A stretch of DNA of 24,107 bases from an uncultured Sphingobium sp. (GCA_946479185.1 CAMLFF010000010.1:1-24107), one strand, 5' to 3'; shown: positions 1 to 8,367, counted from the first letter of the stretch. The notes: generated by a model from the letters alone, not told the origin. Translations and numbers: made by a program.

Positions 1-144
1 CCCAAGGTTGCCAATGGCGCTTCCGAGATGATGGTACGCATTTTCGGCGATGCCGGGCGTCACGCCCGCAGCGCGGTGAGCGTGCCTGTGCTGCCGCTCG
101 ATGCCTCGGTCGAGATCGACGCGATCGTCGCTGTCCGCGTCTGA
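1..144 (+). CDS. RidA/YjgF-family protein, C-terminal fragment
   Basis: The open frame runs from the window edge to TGA at 142-144 and encodes the last 47 residues, so the start lies upstream of the window. The tail matches the C-terminal half of the YjgF/YER057c/UK114 (RidA) family. It has the Asn-Gly-Ala segment, then Gly-x-x-Gly-Arg-His-Ala-Arg-Ser-Ala-Val, where RidA proteins carry the conserved Arg that binds the substrate carboxylate, then Leu-Pro-Leu and Val-Glu-Ile. Canonical RidA hydrolyses reactive enamine/imine intermediates released by PLP enzymes such as threonine dehydratase. This subfamily could act on another imine. Codirectional with the FemAB/GNAT gene 140 bases downstream. 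The family call is firm; the substrate is not. Confidence 0.85.
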   Translation, partial: PKVANGASEMMVRIFGDAGRHARSAVSVPVLPLDASVEIDAIVAVRV

Positions 145-284
145 CAAAACGGACCGACTTGAATAAGAATAACTGATTGGTGGGGCTGGCAATCTGCATT
201 GCTATGCCCCACTTTCTGTATGTGACTCGCGCGACCCAATCCGCCCCCGATATGAAGCCGCAACGCTCTGTGGTGCGCGCCTGA

Positions 285-1421
285 ATGAGCGATACGCGTA
301 CGATCCAAATCTCCGACTCGGTGACGGCCTTGGGCAAGGCCCAATGGGATGCCTGCGCCGGAGCAGATAATCCTTTCGTCAGTTTCGATTTCCTCTCGAT
401 ATTGGAGGAATCCGGCAGCGTCGGACCGGGCACAGGCTGGACCCCTGCCCCTGTCACCGTGCTGGGTGACAATGGCGATCTGCTGGCAGCGGCACCCGCC
501 TATCTCAAGAGCCATAGCCAAGGCGAATATGTGTTCGATCATGGCTGGGCGGACGCATGGGAGCGCGCTGGTGGCCGCTATTATCCCAAGCTGCAGATTG
601 CGGCCCCTTTCTCTCCCGTGCCCGGCCCGCGCCTACTGCTTCGCGATCCGACAGCGGGGCCTGCGCTGATTGCCGGGCTGGAGGCCGTCACGCAGCAGAA
701 CGGCCTCTCCTCCACCCACGCGACCTTCATTTCAGAGGATGAGTGCGAGACCTTCCGCGCGGCGGACTGGCTCATAAGGCAAGGGAGCCAGTTCCACTGG
801 ACGAGCGATGGCTATGCGACATTCGATGATTTCCTCGCCAGCCTTTCCAGCCGCCATCGCAAGGATATCCGCAAGGAGCGAGCGAAGGCTCAGGCGGGGC
901 TGGAGATCCTGCATCTGACCGGCAGCGAGCTGCAGGAAGAGCATTGGGACATTTTCTGGCGCTTCTATCAGGATACCGGCAGCCGCAAATGGGGCCAGCC
1001 TTACCTCACGCGCACCTTCTTCTCGCTACTGGGCGAGCGGATGGCGGACCGGACCCTCCTGATCCTCGCCCTGCGCGATGGGCAGCCGATTGCGGGCGCG
1101 CTTAACATGATTGGCGCGGACACGCTTTATGGCCGCTATTGGGGCTGCGTTGAGGATGTGCCGTTCCTCCACTTCGAGCTATGCTATTATCAGGCGATCG
1201 ATGCTGCGCTCGCACGGGGGCTCACCCGCGTGGAGGCTGGCGCACAGGGCGAGCATAAGCTGACCCGTGGCTATCGTCCGGTGCCGACCTATTCGGCTCA
1301 CTATATTCCCAACGCGAGCTTTCGCGACGCGGTGGCGGAGTTTGTCGAGCGTGAGGCCGAGGCACTCGCCAGTCAGCGGGCCTGGCTGGATGAGCTGACA
1401 CCATTCCGCAAAAAGGATTAG
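285..1421 (+). CDS. FemAB/GNAT-like protein (DUF482/COG3146 family)
   Basis: This 378-residue protein matches the DUF482 family, often annotated as GNAT N-acetyltransferase or peptidogalycan biosynthesis protein. Visible family features are a His-rich N-terminal half ending in the aromatic 'WTSDGYATFDDFL' stretch, then Ser-Ser-Arg-His-Arg-Lys-Asp-Ile-Arg-Lys-Glu (around 187-198). These are followed by 'YGRYWG' and 'LHFELCYY' near 285-305, 'GAQGEHK' near 320 and an arginine-glycine-tyrosine segment. The fold is related to FemX/FemAB aminoacyl transferases, but no substrate has been established that I can name. The ATG follows an in-frame TGA directly, so it is the first possible ATG. There is no strong Shine-Dalgarno. 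The stop overlaps the stop of the convergent Sel1 gene by 4 bases. Being next to a RidA gene is common in alphaproteobacteria. Confidence 0.88.
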   Translation: MSDTRTIQISDSVTALGKAQWDACAGADNPFVSFDFLSILEESGSVGPGTGWTPAPVTVLGDNGDLLAAAPAYLKSHSQGEYVFDHGWADAWERAGGRYYPKLQIAAPFSPVPGPRLLLRDPTAGPALIAGLEAVTQQNGLSSTHATFISEDECETFRAADWLIRQGSQFHWTSDGYATFDDFLASLSSRHRKDIRKERAKAQAGLEILHLTGSELQEEHWDIFWRFYQDTGSRKWGQPYLTRTFFSLLGERMADRTLLILALRDGQPIAGALNMIGADTLYGRYWGCVEDVPFLHFELCYYQAIDAALARGLTRVEAGAQGEHKLTRGYRPVPTYSAHYIPNASFRDAVAEFVEREAEALASQRAWLDELTPFRKKD

Positions 1422-1717
1422 GCAGCGACGCGCTGTGTCGTCTGGATGATGAAGGCGCGGGCAAGGCGCTGTGCCTCCGCTATTTCCCGCGCGGTCATTT
1501 CTTCGGCGATCTCCGCCCGGCAAGCCTGCGCTTCTTCGCTGCCCGCCTGCGCCGCGAGATTAAACCATTTATGCGCCTCGATCAGATCGACGCTTCCATC
1601 AGGTCCACCGCAGCTGAACGCTACACCCAGATCGAAACGCGCCTGGGCATCGCCCCGCGCCGCCGACTGCATCCGGCTCTCCATCAGAAACTGCGCACTC
1701 TTCATGCTGTTTGCCAT
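1418..1717 (-). CDS. Small Sel1-repeat protein
   Basis: This 99-residue, mostly helical protein carries about one and a half Sel1-like repeats. Ala-Arg-Gly-Asp-Ala-x-Ala-Arg-Phe-Asp-Leu-Gly (20-31) is followed by 'EAHKWFNLAAQAGSEEAQ' (48-65), the typical second helix and start of the next repeat. Sel1 repeats are TPR-like scaffolds for protein-protein contacts. There is no signal peptide, so it is probably cytoplasmic. A second Met at residue 5 is an alternative start. The minus strand has a G-rich stretch (GGGGGTAGG) 2-10 bases before the ATG, which favours residue 1. It converges on the FemAB/GNAT gene with a 4-base stop overlap and lies 109 bases downstream of panC. Its partner is unknown. 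Confidence 0.82.
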   Translation of the reverse strand: MANSMKSAQFLMESRMQSAARGDAQARFDLGVAFSCGGPDGSVDLIEAHKWFNLAAQAGSEEAQACRAEIAEEMTAREIAEAQRLARAFIIQTTQRVAA

Positions 1718-1826
1718 AACCTACCCCCATTCAGGTTCGCGATGGCTCAACCAAACATGTGCGGCTTGAGAAATGGTTAACGCAGCGGAAGGCAATATCC
1801 GCGCAACCGTCCGGCAGAGAGTGATT

Positions 1827-2669
1827 TCAGGGGTAAATCGGGATGTTGTCGATCAGGCGCGTGCTGCCGATCCGCGCGGCAACCAGCAGCCGCGCAGGGC
1901 GATCAAGCTTGGTCATCGTCTCCAGCGTGCGCTCATCGCAGAGCGTGAAATAATCGACCGAAGCAAAGCCCCAGTCCATCAGATGCTGCGTTGCCCAGGA
2001 CAATATGGCCGCAGCATCCTCGCCGGAGCGGATCGCTTCGCCCGCCGTCACCAGCGTCTCTGGCAGGGCGGCGGCGATGCTGCGCTCGCGCGGTTGCAGA
2101 TAGGCGTTGCGGGATGACAGCGCGAGGCCGTCCACATCGCGCTGCGTCTCGACACCAATGATCTCGACCGCCAGATCAAGATCGGCAACCAATTGGCGAA
2201 TGACCGCGAGCTGCTGAAAATCCTTCTCGCCGAAACAGGCAATGTCCGGACGCACCTGATTGAACAGCTTGGTGACGACGGTCGCGACGCCGTCGAAATG
2301 GCCGGGGCGCCAGGCGCCATCCAGCCGATCCGATAGCCCTGCCACATGAATGCTGCTCGCAAAGCCATCGGGATACATTTGCGCCACGTCCGGCATCCAG
2401 AGCGCAGTGACGCCCGCCGCATCCAGTTGCATCACATCAGCTTGCTCGGTGCGCGGATAAGCGGCGAGGTCCTCATTCGGCCCGAACTGGGTGGGGTTCA
2501 CGAAAATGGAGGCGATAACATGATGGGCGCGCGTCTTCGCTTCCTCCACCAAAGCTAGATGCCCCGCATGGAGCGCGCCCATTGTAGGGACGAGCGCGAT
2601 GCGCGCATCATGGGACCGGAGCAGGCCAATTTCGGCTCTGAGCGAGGGTAGATCATTGAAGATTTGCAC
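1827..2669 (-). CDS. panC: Pantothenate synthetase PanC
   Basis: It ligates pantoate and beta-alanine with ATP via a pantoyl-adenylate intermediate to make pantothenate for CoA. With the GTG start the product is 280 residues, normal for PanC. Signatures in order: PTMGALHAGHL (28-38, the nucleotide-binding HIGH-type motif), FVNPTQF (56-62), GEKDFQQL (147-154), SSRN (185-188) and a C-terminal Arg-Leu-Ile-Asp-Asn. The frame also opens three codons earlier at a TTG (2678), which has GGAG only two bases ahead of it. The GTG gives an N-terminus beginning Met-Gln-Ile, as in most PanC proteins, so I prefer it. No ATG is available in this stretch. It diverges from mipZ across about 110 bases. panB is not in the window. 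Confidence 0.95.
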   Translation of the reverse strand: MQIFNDLPSLRAEIGLLRSHDARIALVPTMGALHAGHLALVEEAKTRAHHVIASIFVNPTQFGPNEDLAAYPRTEQADVMQLDAAGVTALWMPDVAQMYPDGFASSIHVAGLSDRLDGAWRPGHFDGVATVVTKLFNQVRPDIACFGEKDFQQLAVIRQLVADLDLAVEIIGVETQRDVDGLALSSRNAYLQPRERSIAAALPETLVTAGEAIRSGEDAAAILSWATQHLMDWGFASVDYFTLCDERTLETMTKLDRPARLLVAARIGSTRLIDNIPIYP

Positions 2670-2778
2670 GCCGCTCAAGGCTCCGATAAGGCCGATCAGG
2701 AAGGTTCGGGGGAGGCTTCGCCTGTCCAGGACGAACGGTCAAGAGGCCGCAACCATCATTAAGAGTTTCGTAGAGCCC

Positions 2779-3579
2779 ATGTCCAGCGCAGCGCCGCATC
2801 TCATCGTCTTCGCCAATGAAAAAGGCGGCACCGGCAAATCGACCACATGCGTCCACACCGCCGTGGCGCTGGCCGCGCAGGATATCAGCGTTGCCGTGAT
2901 CGATCTGGATCATCGCCAGCGCACGGTAACGCGCTATCTGGAAAACCGGGCCGAGACGGCGCGGCGCCGCGCGATCGATCTGCCTTCGCCAGACTTTGCC
3001 GTCTATTCCGGCGACAGCACGGCGGGGCTGAACGAGGCGATCGCACAGGCCGCCATGAAGGCGCGCGTCGTCATCATCGATACGCCGGGCCGGGACGATC
3101 CGATGGCGCGCTACGCCGCTGCCGCCGCAAACACGCTGGTCACGCCGATGAATGACAGTTTTGTCGATTTCGACCTGATCGGTCAGGTCGATCCGGAGAG
3201 CTTCAAGGTGAAGCGGCTGAGCTTCTATTCCGAACTGATGTGGGAAACGCGCAAGACCCGCGCCAAGGCCGATGGCGGATCGATCGATTGGGTCGTGCTG
3301 CGCAACCGGCTCCACCATATGGAAGCGCGCAACCAGCGCCGCGTGGGCGATGCGCTAGGCGAACTGGCGCGTCGCGTTGGCTTCCGGGTCATCTCCGGCC
3401 TCTCCGAGCGCGTGATCTTCCGCGAGCTGTTCCCATCGGGTCTGACCTTGCTTGACCGTGGTCATCTGGGCGAGCTTGGCGTCAGCCACCTCGCGGCGCG
3501 GCAGGAGCTGCGCGAGATGATCGCCGGGCTGGCCCTGCCGATGGTTGCTGCGACCCCCCAGACGAAAAGCGCCGCCTGA
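2779..3579 (+). CDS. mipZ: Division-plane ATPase MipZ
   Basis: This is a 266-residue ParA/MinD-superfamily ATPase. The deviant Walker A motif EKGGTGKST lies at 14-22 with the signature Lys15. An 'IDLDHRQRT' switch segment is at 41-49 and the Walker B-like IIDTPGRDD at 99-107. In Caulobacter, MipZ binds ParB near the chromosome origin, forms a polar gradient and inhibits FtsZ assembly so that the Z ring forms at midcell. Length and the middle segment with 'FYSELMWETRK' fit MipZ better than a plasmid ParA. The frame extends 60 codons upstream of the ATG at 2779, but that part runs into the divergent panC and looks non-coding. The J-domain gene starts 4 bases after its stop, so the two are probably cotranscribed and coupled. 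Confidence 0.93.
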   Translation: MSSAAPHLIVFANEKGGTGKSTTCVHTAVALAAQDISVAVIDLDHRQRTVTRYLENRAETARRRAIDLPSPDFAVYSGDSTAGLNEAIAQAAMKARVVIIDTPGRDDPMARYAAAAANTLVTPMNDSFVDFDLIGQVDPESFKVKRLSFYSELMWETRKTRAKADGGSIDWVVLRNRLHHMEARNQRRVGDALGELARRVGFRVISGLSERVIFRELFPSGLTLLDRGHLGELGVSHLAARQELREMIAGLALPMVAATPQTKSAA

Positions 3580-3583
3580 CCTG

Positions 3584-4015
3584 ATGCTCCTGCTCGCGCT
3601 CGCCTTGGGAGGACTGGGCCTTTGGTACTGGTCCCGGCTCCGCAAGAGCGGGCGCAAAGTGCCTGCCGCATGGCTGGGCATTGCGGGCACCTTGATCGGC
3701 ACCATGATGATTGCGCGCGGCATGCCGATGATTGGCGGGCTGATCGCGACCGGCTCTGGCCTGTGGCTGCGTTTCGGCGGTAGCCTGCCGGGGGTGAATT
3801 CGACACCAAATGACCCGACACCCAGCCGCGCAGAGCTGAGCCTTGCCGATGCGGCTGACCTGCTCGGCGTTCCAGTCGATGCCAGCCGCGAGGATATTCA
3901 CGCCGCCTATCGCAAGCTGATGGCGCGCAATCATCCCGATGCCGGCGGCTCTGCCGGGCTCGCCGCCCGAATCAATGCCGCGCGCGACCTTTTGCTCAAA
4001 GCGCAAAACAGGTAA
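3584..4015 (+). CDS. Membrane-anchored J-domain (DnaJ-like) protein
   Basis: This 143-residue protein has two or three hydrophobic segments at the N-terminus (about 1-17, 29-45 and 47-65), a short Pro/Ser/Thr linker, and a C-terminal J domain (about 85-143). The J domain includes '[16 protein letters not shown]', with the HPD tripeptide at 117-119 that stimulates the ATPase of an Hsp70/DnaK partner. Small proteins of this layout resemble Tim14/Pam18-type J proteins. The ATG at 3584 was chosen because it begins the hydrophobic segment 4 bases after the mipZ stop. An in-frame ATG at 3545 lies inside mipZ and would add a basic, poorly family-like extension. It sits between mipZ and the phosphohexomutase gene. 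Its client is unknown. Confidence 0.85.
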   Translation: MLLLALALGGLGLWYWSRLRKSGRKVPAAWLGIAGTLIGTMMIARGMPMIGGLIATGSGLWLRFGGSLPGVNSTPNDPTPSRAELSLADAADLLGVPVDASREDIHAAYRKLMARNHPDAGGSAGLAARINAARDLLLKAQNR

Positions 4016-4052
4016 GGCGCGCGCCAAATCGTCTCCCAATCAAAGGCTTCCT

Positions 4053-5435
4053 ATGACGCATCAGTTCCACTCCACCACATTGCGCGAGTATGACATTCGC
4101 GGAATCATTGGCGAAACGCTGGGTGAGGCGGATGCCTATGCGATCGGGCGCGGCTTTGGCACGCGCGTCGCGCGGGCGGGTGGTCGCTCTGTGGTGGTCG
4201 GCTATGATGGCCGCCTCTCTTCGCCGATGCTGGAGGAAGCGCTGGTGCGCGGTCTGAATGACAGTGGCATCCATGCCGTCCGCATTGGCCAGGGACCAAC
4301 CCCGATGCTCTATTATGCCGAGGCCGTGCTGGACGTGGATGGCGGCATCGAGATTACCGGCAGCCATAACCCTGCCAATTATAACGGCTTCAAGATGGTG
4401 CTTCAGCACGGGCCTTTTTTCGGCGAAGACATCCAGTCGCTCGGCACGATGGCGGCAAGCGGCGACTGGGAACAGGGCAGCGCAGGCAGCGAGACGGTGG
4501 ACATTATCGATCGCTATGCAGCGCGGCTGGTCGAGGATTTTGATGGCAAGGCTTTCCGCATAGGTTGGGACGCGGGCAATGGCGCTGCCGGGCCGGTGGT
4601 GGAAAAGCTGATCAAGCTGCTGCCGGGCGAGCACTACACATTGTTCACCGATGTGGATGGCAGCTTCCCCAATCATCACCCGGACCCGACTGAGGAAAAG
4701 AATCTCGAAGACCTGCGCGCGCTGGTGGCGGAGAAGCAGCTCGATTTCGGCATTGCATTCGATGGCGATGGCGACCGGATCGGCGCGATCGATGGGCAAG
4801 GCCGCGTAATCTGGGGCGATCAGCTGCTCTCCATCTTCGCCGAGCCGGTGCTGGCCGAGCTACCGGGCGCGACGATCATTGCGGACGTGAAAGCCAGTCA
4901 GGCACTGTTCGACCGAGTCGCAGAGCTGGGCGGCAAGCCGATGATGTGGAAGACCGGGCACAGCCTCATCAAATCCAAGATGCGCGAGACGGGCAGTCCG
5001 CTGGCGGGCGAGATGAGCGGGCACATCTTCTTCAAGCATCAATATTATGGCTTCGACGACGCGCTTTACGCCGCTGTGCGCCTGATTCGCGCCGCCAGCA
5101 CGCTCGGCAAGAGCGTTACGGAACTGCGAGAAGCGATGCCCAAGATGGTCAATACACCGGAACTGCGCTTTCAGGTCGACGAGAGCCGCAAATTTGCGGT
5201 GATCGATGAAGTGCTTGGCCGACTGCGCGCAGCAGGTGCAACAATCGACGCCACCGATGGCGCTCGCGTCACCACCAAGGATGGCTGGTGGCTGCTGCGC
5301 GCCTCCAACACGCAGGATGTTCTAGTCGCCCGTGCAGAGGCAACGGACGCGCCCTCGCTGGACCGGTTGCTGGCGCAAGTCGATGAACAGCTTGAACTTT
5401 CTGGATTGGAGCGGGGCGAGCAGGCTGGTCATTAA
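4053..5435 (+). CDS. Phosphomannomutase/phosphoglucomutase (AlgC-like)
   Basis: This 460-residue alpha-D-phosphohexomutase interconverts hexose 6- and 1-phosphates, probably mannose and/or glucose, feeding GDP-mannose or UDP-glucose sugars for surface polysaccharides. All four family motifs are present: the phosphoserine loop TGSHNP (102-107, Ser104), the Mg2+-binding DGDGDR (237-242), the sugar-specificity loop GEMSGH (319-324) and the phosphate-binding RASNTQ (416-421). GEMSGH is the bispecific PMM/PGM form as in Pseudomonas AlgC, and the length (AlgC is about 463) also fits. The ATG at 4053 starts the family N-terminus 'TLREYDIRG'; the frame is open further upstream but only through the J-domain gene. 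It follows that gene by 37 bases, likely in one transcript, with a strong terminator 134 bases after the stop. Confidence 0.94.
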   Translation: MTHQFHSTTLREYDIRGIIGETLGEADAYAIGRGFGTRVARAGGRSVVVGYDGRLSSPMLEEALVRGLNDSGIHAVRIGQGPTPMLYYAEAVLDVDGGIEITGSHNPANYNGFKMVLQHGPFFGEDIQSLGTMAASGDWEQGSAGSETVDIIDRYAARLVEDFDGKAFRIGWDAGNGAAGPVVEKLIKLLPGEHYTLFTDVDGSFPNHHPDPTEEKNLEDLRALVAEKQLDFGIAFDGDGDRIGAIDGQGRVIWGDQLLSIFAEPVLAELPGATIIADVKASQALFDRVAELGGKPMMWKTGHSLIKSKMRETGSPLAGEMSGHIFFKHQYYGFDDALYAAVRLIRAASTLGKSVTELREAMPKMVNTPELRFQVDESRKFAVIDEVLGRLRAAGATIDATDGARVTTKDGWWLLRASNTQDVLVARAEATDAPSLDRLLAQVDEQLELSGLERGEQAGH

Positions 5436-5450
5436 AGCCAAGCGATTGCG

Positions 5451-5478
5451 TTGACTGAGCATCGCGAGTGCACACAAT
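5451..5478 (+). promoter_or_regulatory. Candidate sigma70-type promoter
   Basis: TTGACT (5451-5456, five of six -35 matches) is followed after 16 bases by CACAAT (5473-5478, four of six -10 matches). It lies 15 bases after the phosphohexomutase stop and about 90 bases before a strong terminator, so any transcript from it would be short (about 110 nt). The match is modest and could be chance. Confidence 0.25.
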
Positions 5479-5484
5479 GCACTT

Positions 5485-5596
5485 AGCAAGCTAGTTTTCG
5501 CAATTGCACGGAATTAGTATGTGTCGCATACAGATTAGGCCTTTCAGGCATCCTCTCCTAAAACTTCAGGCCGTCCTTCGGGGCGGCCTTTTTTTT
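5485..5596 (+). ncRNA. Candidate small RNA ending at a UUCG terminator
   Basis: This non-coding stretch sits between a promoter-like sequence and a very strong intrinsic terminator. It contains a pyrimidine-rich TCCTCTCCT run (5551-5559), complementary in type to Shine-Dalgarno sequences. Alphaproteobacterial trans-acting sRNAs often carry such CU-rich loops. No reading frame of note crosses it. The same sequence could simply be the 3' untranslated end of the mipZ-J-phosphohexomutase transcript. Start position is inferred from the candidate promoter only. Confidence 0.22.
5569..5596 (+). terminator. Intrinsic terminator with C(UUCG)G tetraloop
   Basis: The 8-bp stem GGCCGTCC/GGGCGGCC (one T-G wobble) encloses a TTCG loop closed by C-G, the exceptionally stable tetraloop, and is followed by eight T residues (5589-5596). 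It lies 134 bases after the phosphohexomutase stop and should end that operon, or a short RNA starting after it. Confidence 0.9.
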
Positions 5597-5667
5597 GCTT
5601 TCGTCGCAAAGCGAAACCCAAAAAGGCGGCGGCGCGTTTCGTCTTCATGGAATGACAGGAGCGGATT

Positions 5668-5862
5668 GTGAGTGACATTTGGACACTCGTAACGATTGCC
5701 GGGCCGATCTTATTGGCTGCGATATTGATCGACGCCATTTGGCGCGACCGCCAGAAAGGTTGGCCGCATAGCGCGCGACGCAGCAAGCGCGACGCTGAAG
5801 ACTTGAGCGCAAGACTGGGTGATCGCCGCAAATCTCGCATGACGCGATCCAGCGAGGCTTGA
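5668..5862 (+). CDS. Small single-pass membrane protein, function unknown
   Basis: This 64-residue protein starts at GTG and is preceded by AGGAG at 5657-5661 with 6-base spacing, which fixes the start. Residues about 5-24 (Leu-Val-Thr-Ile-Ala-Gly-Pro-Ile-Leu-Leu-Ala-Ala-Ile...) form one transmembrane helix. It is followed by a strongly basic, charged tail rich in Arg and Lys (Arg-Arg-Ser-Lys-Arg-Asp, Asp-Arg-Arg-Lys-Ser-Arg), which predicts a cytoplasmic C-terminus. I recognise no family. It lies 71 bases after the strong terminator and 22 bases before the helicase gene, so it may be the first gene of the helicase transcript. A real gene is favoured by the ribosome binding site, the clear topology and the absence of any better frame here. 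Confidence 0.65.
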   Translation: MSDIWTLVTIAGPILLAAILIDAIWRDRQKGWPHSARRSKRDAEDLSARLGDRRKSRMTRSSEA

Positions 5863-5884
5863 GCCTGCACGCAACCACGCCCAC

Positions 5885-8305
5885 ATGAGGGCGATGATCG
5901 AGCCCTTGCCACAACCCGTTGCAGATTGGCTGGATCGACGCGGCTGGAGCGTGCGCCGCCATCAGGCTGAAATGCTCGATGCCGCCCGACGCGGCGAACA
6001 TGCACTGCTGGTTGCGCCCACCGGAGCGGGCAAAACCCTCGCAGGCTTCCTCCCTACAATCGCCGATCTGATCGAGCGCCCGCGTGATGGGCTCCACAGC
6101 CTCTATGTATCGCCGCTCAAAGCGCTCGCCGTCGATGTGCAGCGCAATCTGCTCACGCCAATCGAAGAGATGCGCCTGCCGATCCGCGTGGAAACCCGCA
6201 CGGGCGACACGCCATCCGATCGCAAGGCACGCCAGCGCGTTCGCCCTCCACAGATGCTCCTGACGACCCCCGAGTCGCTCTCGCTTTTGCTCTCCTATCC
6301 TGACGCGCCCAACTTGTTCGGCTCGCTCCAAACCATCATTATCGATGAGATCCACGCCTTTGCGAGCGGCAAGCGGGGCGATCTGCTGGCGCTCTCCCTC
6401 TCCCGCCTCCAGGCAATCAACCCAGCTTTGCGCCGCGTTGGTCTGTCCGCCACGGTCGGCGATGCGGACGCCTATCGCCGCTGGCTGGCGCCGGGTGGCG
6501 ATGCGGACAAAGTGACGCTTGTCGAGGGCGACCCCGGCGCGCCGCCTGCGTTGGAAATCCTGATCCCGGAAGGCCGCGTGCCCTGGTCTGGCCACAGCGG
6601 CAAATATGCAGCGCGGCAAGTGATCGACATCATCGCCCAGCACAAGATGACGCTGGTCTTCTGCAACACGCGCGGGTTGGCGGAGTTGATCTTTCAGGAA
6701 TTATGGGCGGAGAATGACGATAATCTCCCCATCGGCATCCATCATGGCAGCCTTTCCCGTGAGGCGAGACGCAAGGTCGAGTCGGCCATGGCTGCAGGCA
6801 AATTGCGCGGACTCATCGCCACCGCCAGTCTCGATCTCGGCATCGACTGGGGCGATATCGATTGCGTCGTCCAGATGGGCGCGCCCAAGGGCAGCTCGCG
6901 CCTTCTCCAGCGCACGGGCCGCGCCAATCACCGGATGGATGAGCCTAGCAAGGCGATCCTCATCCCCGGCAATCGCTTTGAATATCTTGAGGCACAAGCC
7001 GCCTTCGATGCGGTGATGGCAGGCGAGCGCGACACCGATCAGTTCCGCCCCGGCGCGCGCGACGTGCTGGCTCAGCATATCATGGCGATGGCCTGCGCCG
7101 GGCCAATCGAGCCTGACGCGCTCCTCGCAGAAGTGACGAGCGCCATGCCCTATCAATGGCTGGATCGTGCGCAGCTTGATGACATGCTGGGGTTCATCTC
7201 CACCGGCGGCTATGCCCTGCGCGCCTATGATCGCTTCCAGCGCCTCAAACGGGAGGCCGATGGCACATGGCGGCTCGCCCACCCGCGCTTTGCCCAGCAG
7301 CATCGGTTGAATGCCGGCATCATCGTGGATCAGCCCGCCGTGGACGTGCGCTTTGGCAATGGCCGCAAGCTTGGCACGGTGGAGGAGAATTTCGCGGCTT
7401 CCCTCTCCATCGGCGACCGCTTCTTCTTCTCCGGCATGTCGCTGGAAGTGCAGCGCCAGACCGAATCGGATCTGGTGGTGCGCGCCTCCACCAAATCCGC
7501 CACGATCCCCAGCTGGGGCGGCACCCGCATGGCAATGTCCACCAATCTGGCCGGGCGGGTGCGCCAGTTCCTCGCCGATCCCAGCCAATGGCATCGCTTC
7601 CCGGATGACGTGCATGAGTGGCTGGCCATGCAGCAGCTGCGCTCCGTGCTGCCGCGACCGGACCAGCTGCTGGTCGAGACCTTCCCCCACGAAGGCCTGC
7701 ACCATATGGTCGTTTACAGCTTTGAGGGCTGGAACGCGCACCAGTCGCTGGCGATGCTGCTGACGCGGCGCATGCAGGAGCGCGGGCTGAAGCCAGTGGG
7801 CTTCGTTTCCAACGATTATGCGCTGGCGGTCTATGGGCTGGAGCCGGTGTTGGACCCAGCGCCGCTCTTTTCGGCCAACATTCTCGATGAGGAGTTGAAG
7901 GACTGGATCGAGGACAGCAGCTTGCTCAAGCGCGCCTTCCGCGATGTGGCAGTCATCTCCGGCCTCATCGAGCGGCAACAGCCCGGCGCGCGCAAGACTG
8001 GGCGGCAAGTCAGCTTCTCGACCGACCTCATCTATGATGTGCTGCGCCGCTATGAGCCGGACCATCTGCTGCTCAAAGCCGCCTGGGCCGATGCGCAAGC
8101 GCGGTTGACGGACGTAGGCCGGCTGGGCGAGCTGATCGAGCGCGCTGTCGGCACCATGCTGCACCAGCCGCTCGACCGGGTGAGCCCGCTTGCGGTGCCG
8201 CTGCTCATCATCATCGGGCGCGAGCATGTCGCCAATAAGGAGACGGATGACGCGCTGCTGATCGAGGCGGAATCACTGGCGCGGATCGCGATGACGCCGG
8301 ATTAG
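5885..8305 (+). CDS. Ligase-associated DNA damage response DEXH-box helicase (Lhr-core type)
   Basis: This 806-residue superfamily 2 helicase has motifs in order: Walker A APTGAGKT (44-51), TTPESL (127-132), DEIH (154-157), SAT (188-190), VFCNTR (258-263), ATASLDLGID (312-321) and QRTGRANHR (342-350). A winged-helix/beta-bundle half follows, typical of the Lhr core. The length fits the ligase-associated helicase family, which in many bacteria sits with an ATP-dependent DNA ligase, a metallo-beta-lactamase exonuclease and PdeM; E. coli Lhr is far longer (about 1,500 residues). Lhr-core enzymes are 3'-5' translocases that unwind DNA:RNA and DNA duplexes. A second ATG nine bases downstream (5894) is an alternative start. 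Neither has a clear ribosome binding site. pdeM lies 2.3 kb downstream; the ligase and exonuclease genes are absent from the window. Confidence 0.93.
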   Translation: MRAMIEPLPQPVADWLDRRGWSVRRHQAEMLDAARRGEHALLVAPTGAGKTLAGFLPTIADLIERPRDGLHSLYVSPLKALAVDVQRNLLTPIEEMRLPIRVETRTGDTPSDRKARQRVRPPQMLLTTPESLSLLLSYPDAPNLFGSLQTIIIDEIHAFASGKRGDLLALSLSRLQAINPALRRVGLSATVGDADAYRRWLAPGGDADKVTLVEGDPGAPPALEILIPEGRVPWSGHSGKYAARQVIDIIAQHKMTLVFCNTRGLAELIFQELWAENDDNLPIGIHHGSLSREARRKVESAMAAGKLRGLIATASLDLGIDWGDIDCVVQMGAPKGSSRLLQRTGRANHRMDEPSKAILIPGNRFEYLEAQAAFDAVMAGERDTDQFRPGARDVLAQHIMAMACAGPIEPDALLAEVTSAMPYQWLDRAQLDDMLGFISTGGYALRAYDRFQRLKREADGTWRLAHPRFAQQHRLNAGIIVDQPAVDVRFGNGRKLGTVEENFAASLSIGDRFFFSGMSLEVQRQTESDLVVRASTKSATIPSWGGTRMAMSTNLAGRVRQFLADPSQWHRFPDDVHEWLAMQQLRSVLPRPDQLLVETFPHEGLHHMVVYSFEGWNAHQSLAMLLTRRMQERGLKPVGFVSNDYALAVYGLEPVLDPAPLFSANILDEELKDWIEDSSLLKRAFRDVAVISGLIERQQPGARKTGRQVSFSTDLIYDVLRRYEPDHLLLKAAWADAQARLTDVGRLGELIERAVGTMLHQPLDRVSPLAVPLLIIIGREHVANKETDDALLIEAESLARIAMTPD

Positions 8306-8367
8306 AATAGCGGATTAGCGGCGGCTCGAAAACATGCTACTCTCGCGGCAGGAGAGGGGTTGCGCCC

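Noticed and set aside
2599..2778. 60-codon upstream extension of mipZ
   Set aside because: It overlaps the 5' end of divergent panC and is not MipZ-like; the ATG at 2779 gives the family N-terminus.
5645..6643. 332-codon minus-strand frame over the small membrane protein and helicase start
   Set aside because: Antisense shadow; no ribosome binding site or domain seen.
6701..8227. 508-codon open frame on the minus strand across the helicase gene
   Set aside because: It lies fully antisense to a gene with all SF2 helicase motifs. The Arg/His/Gly-rich translation has no recognisable domain; high GC content keeps this frame open.
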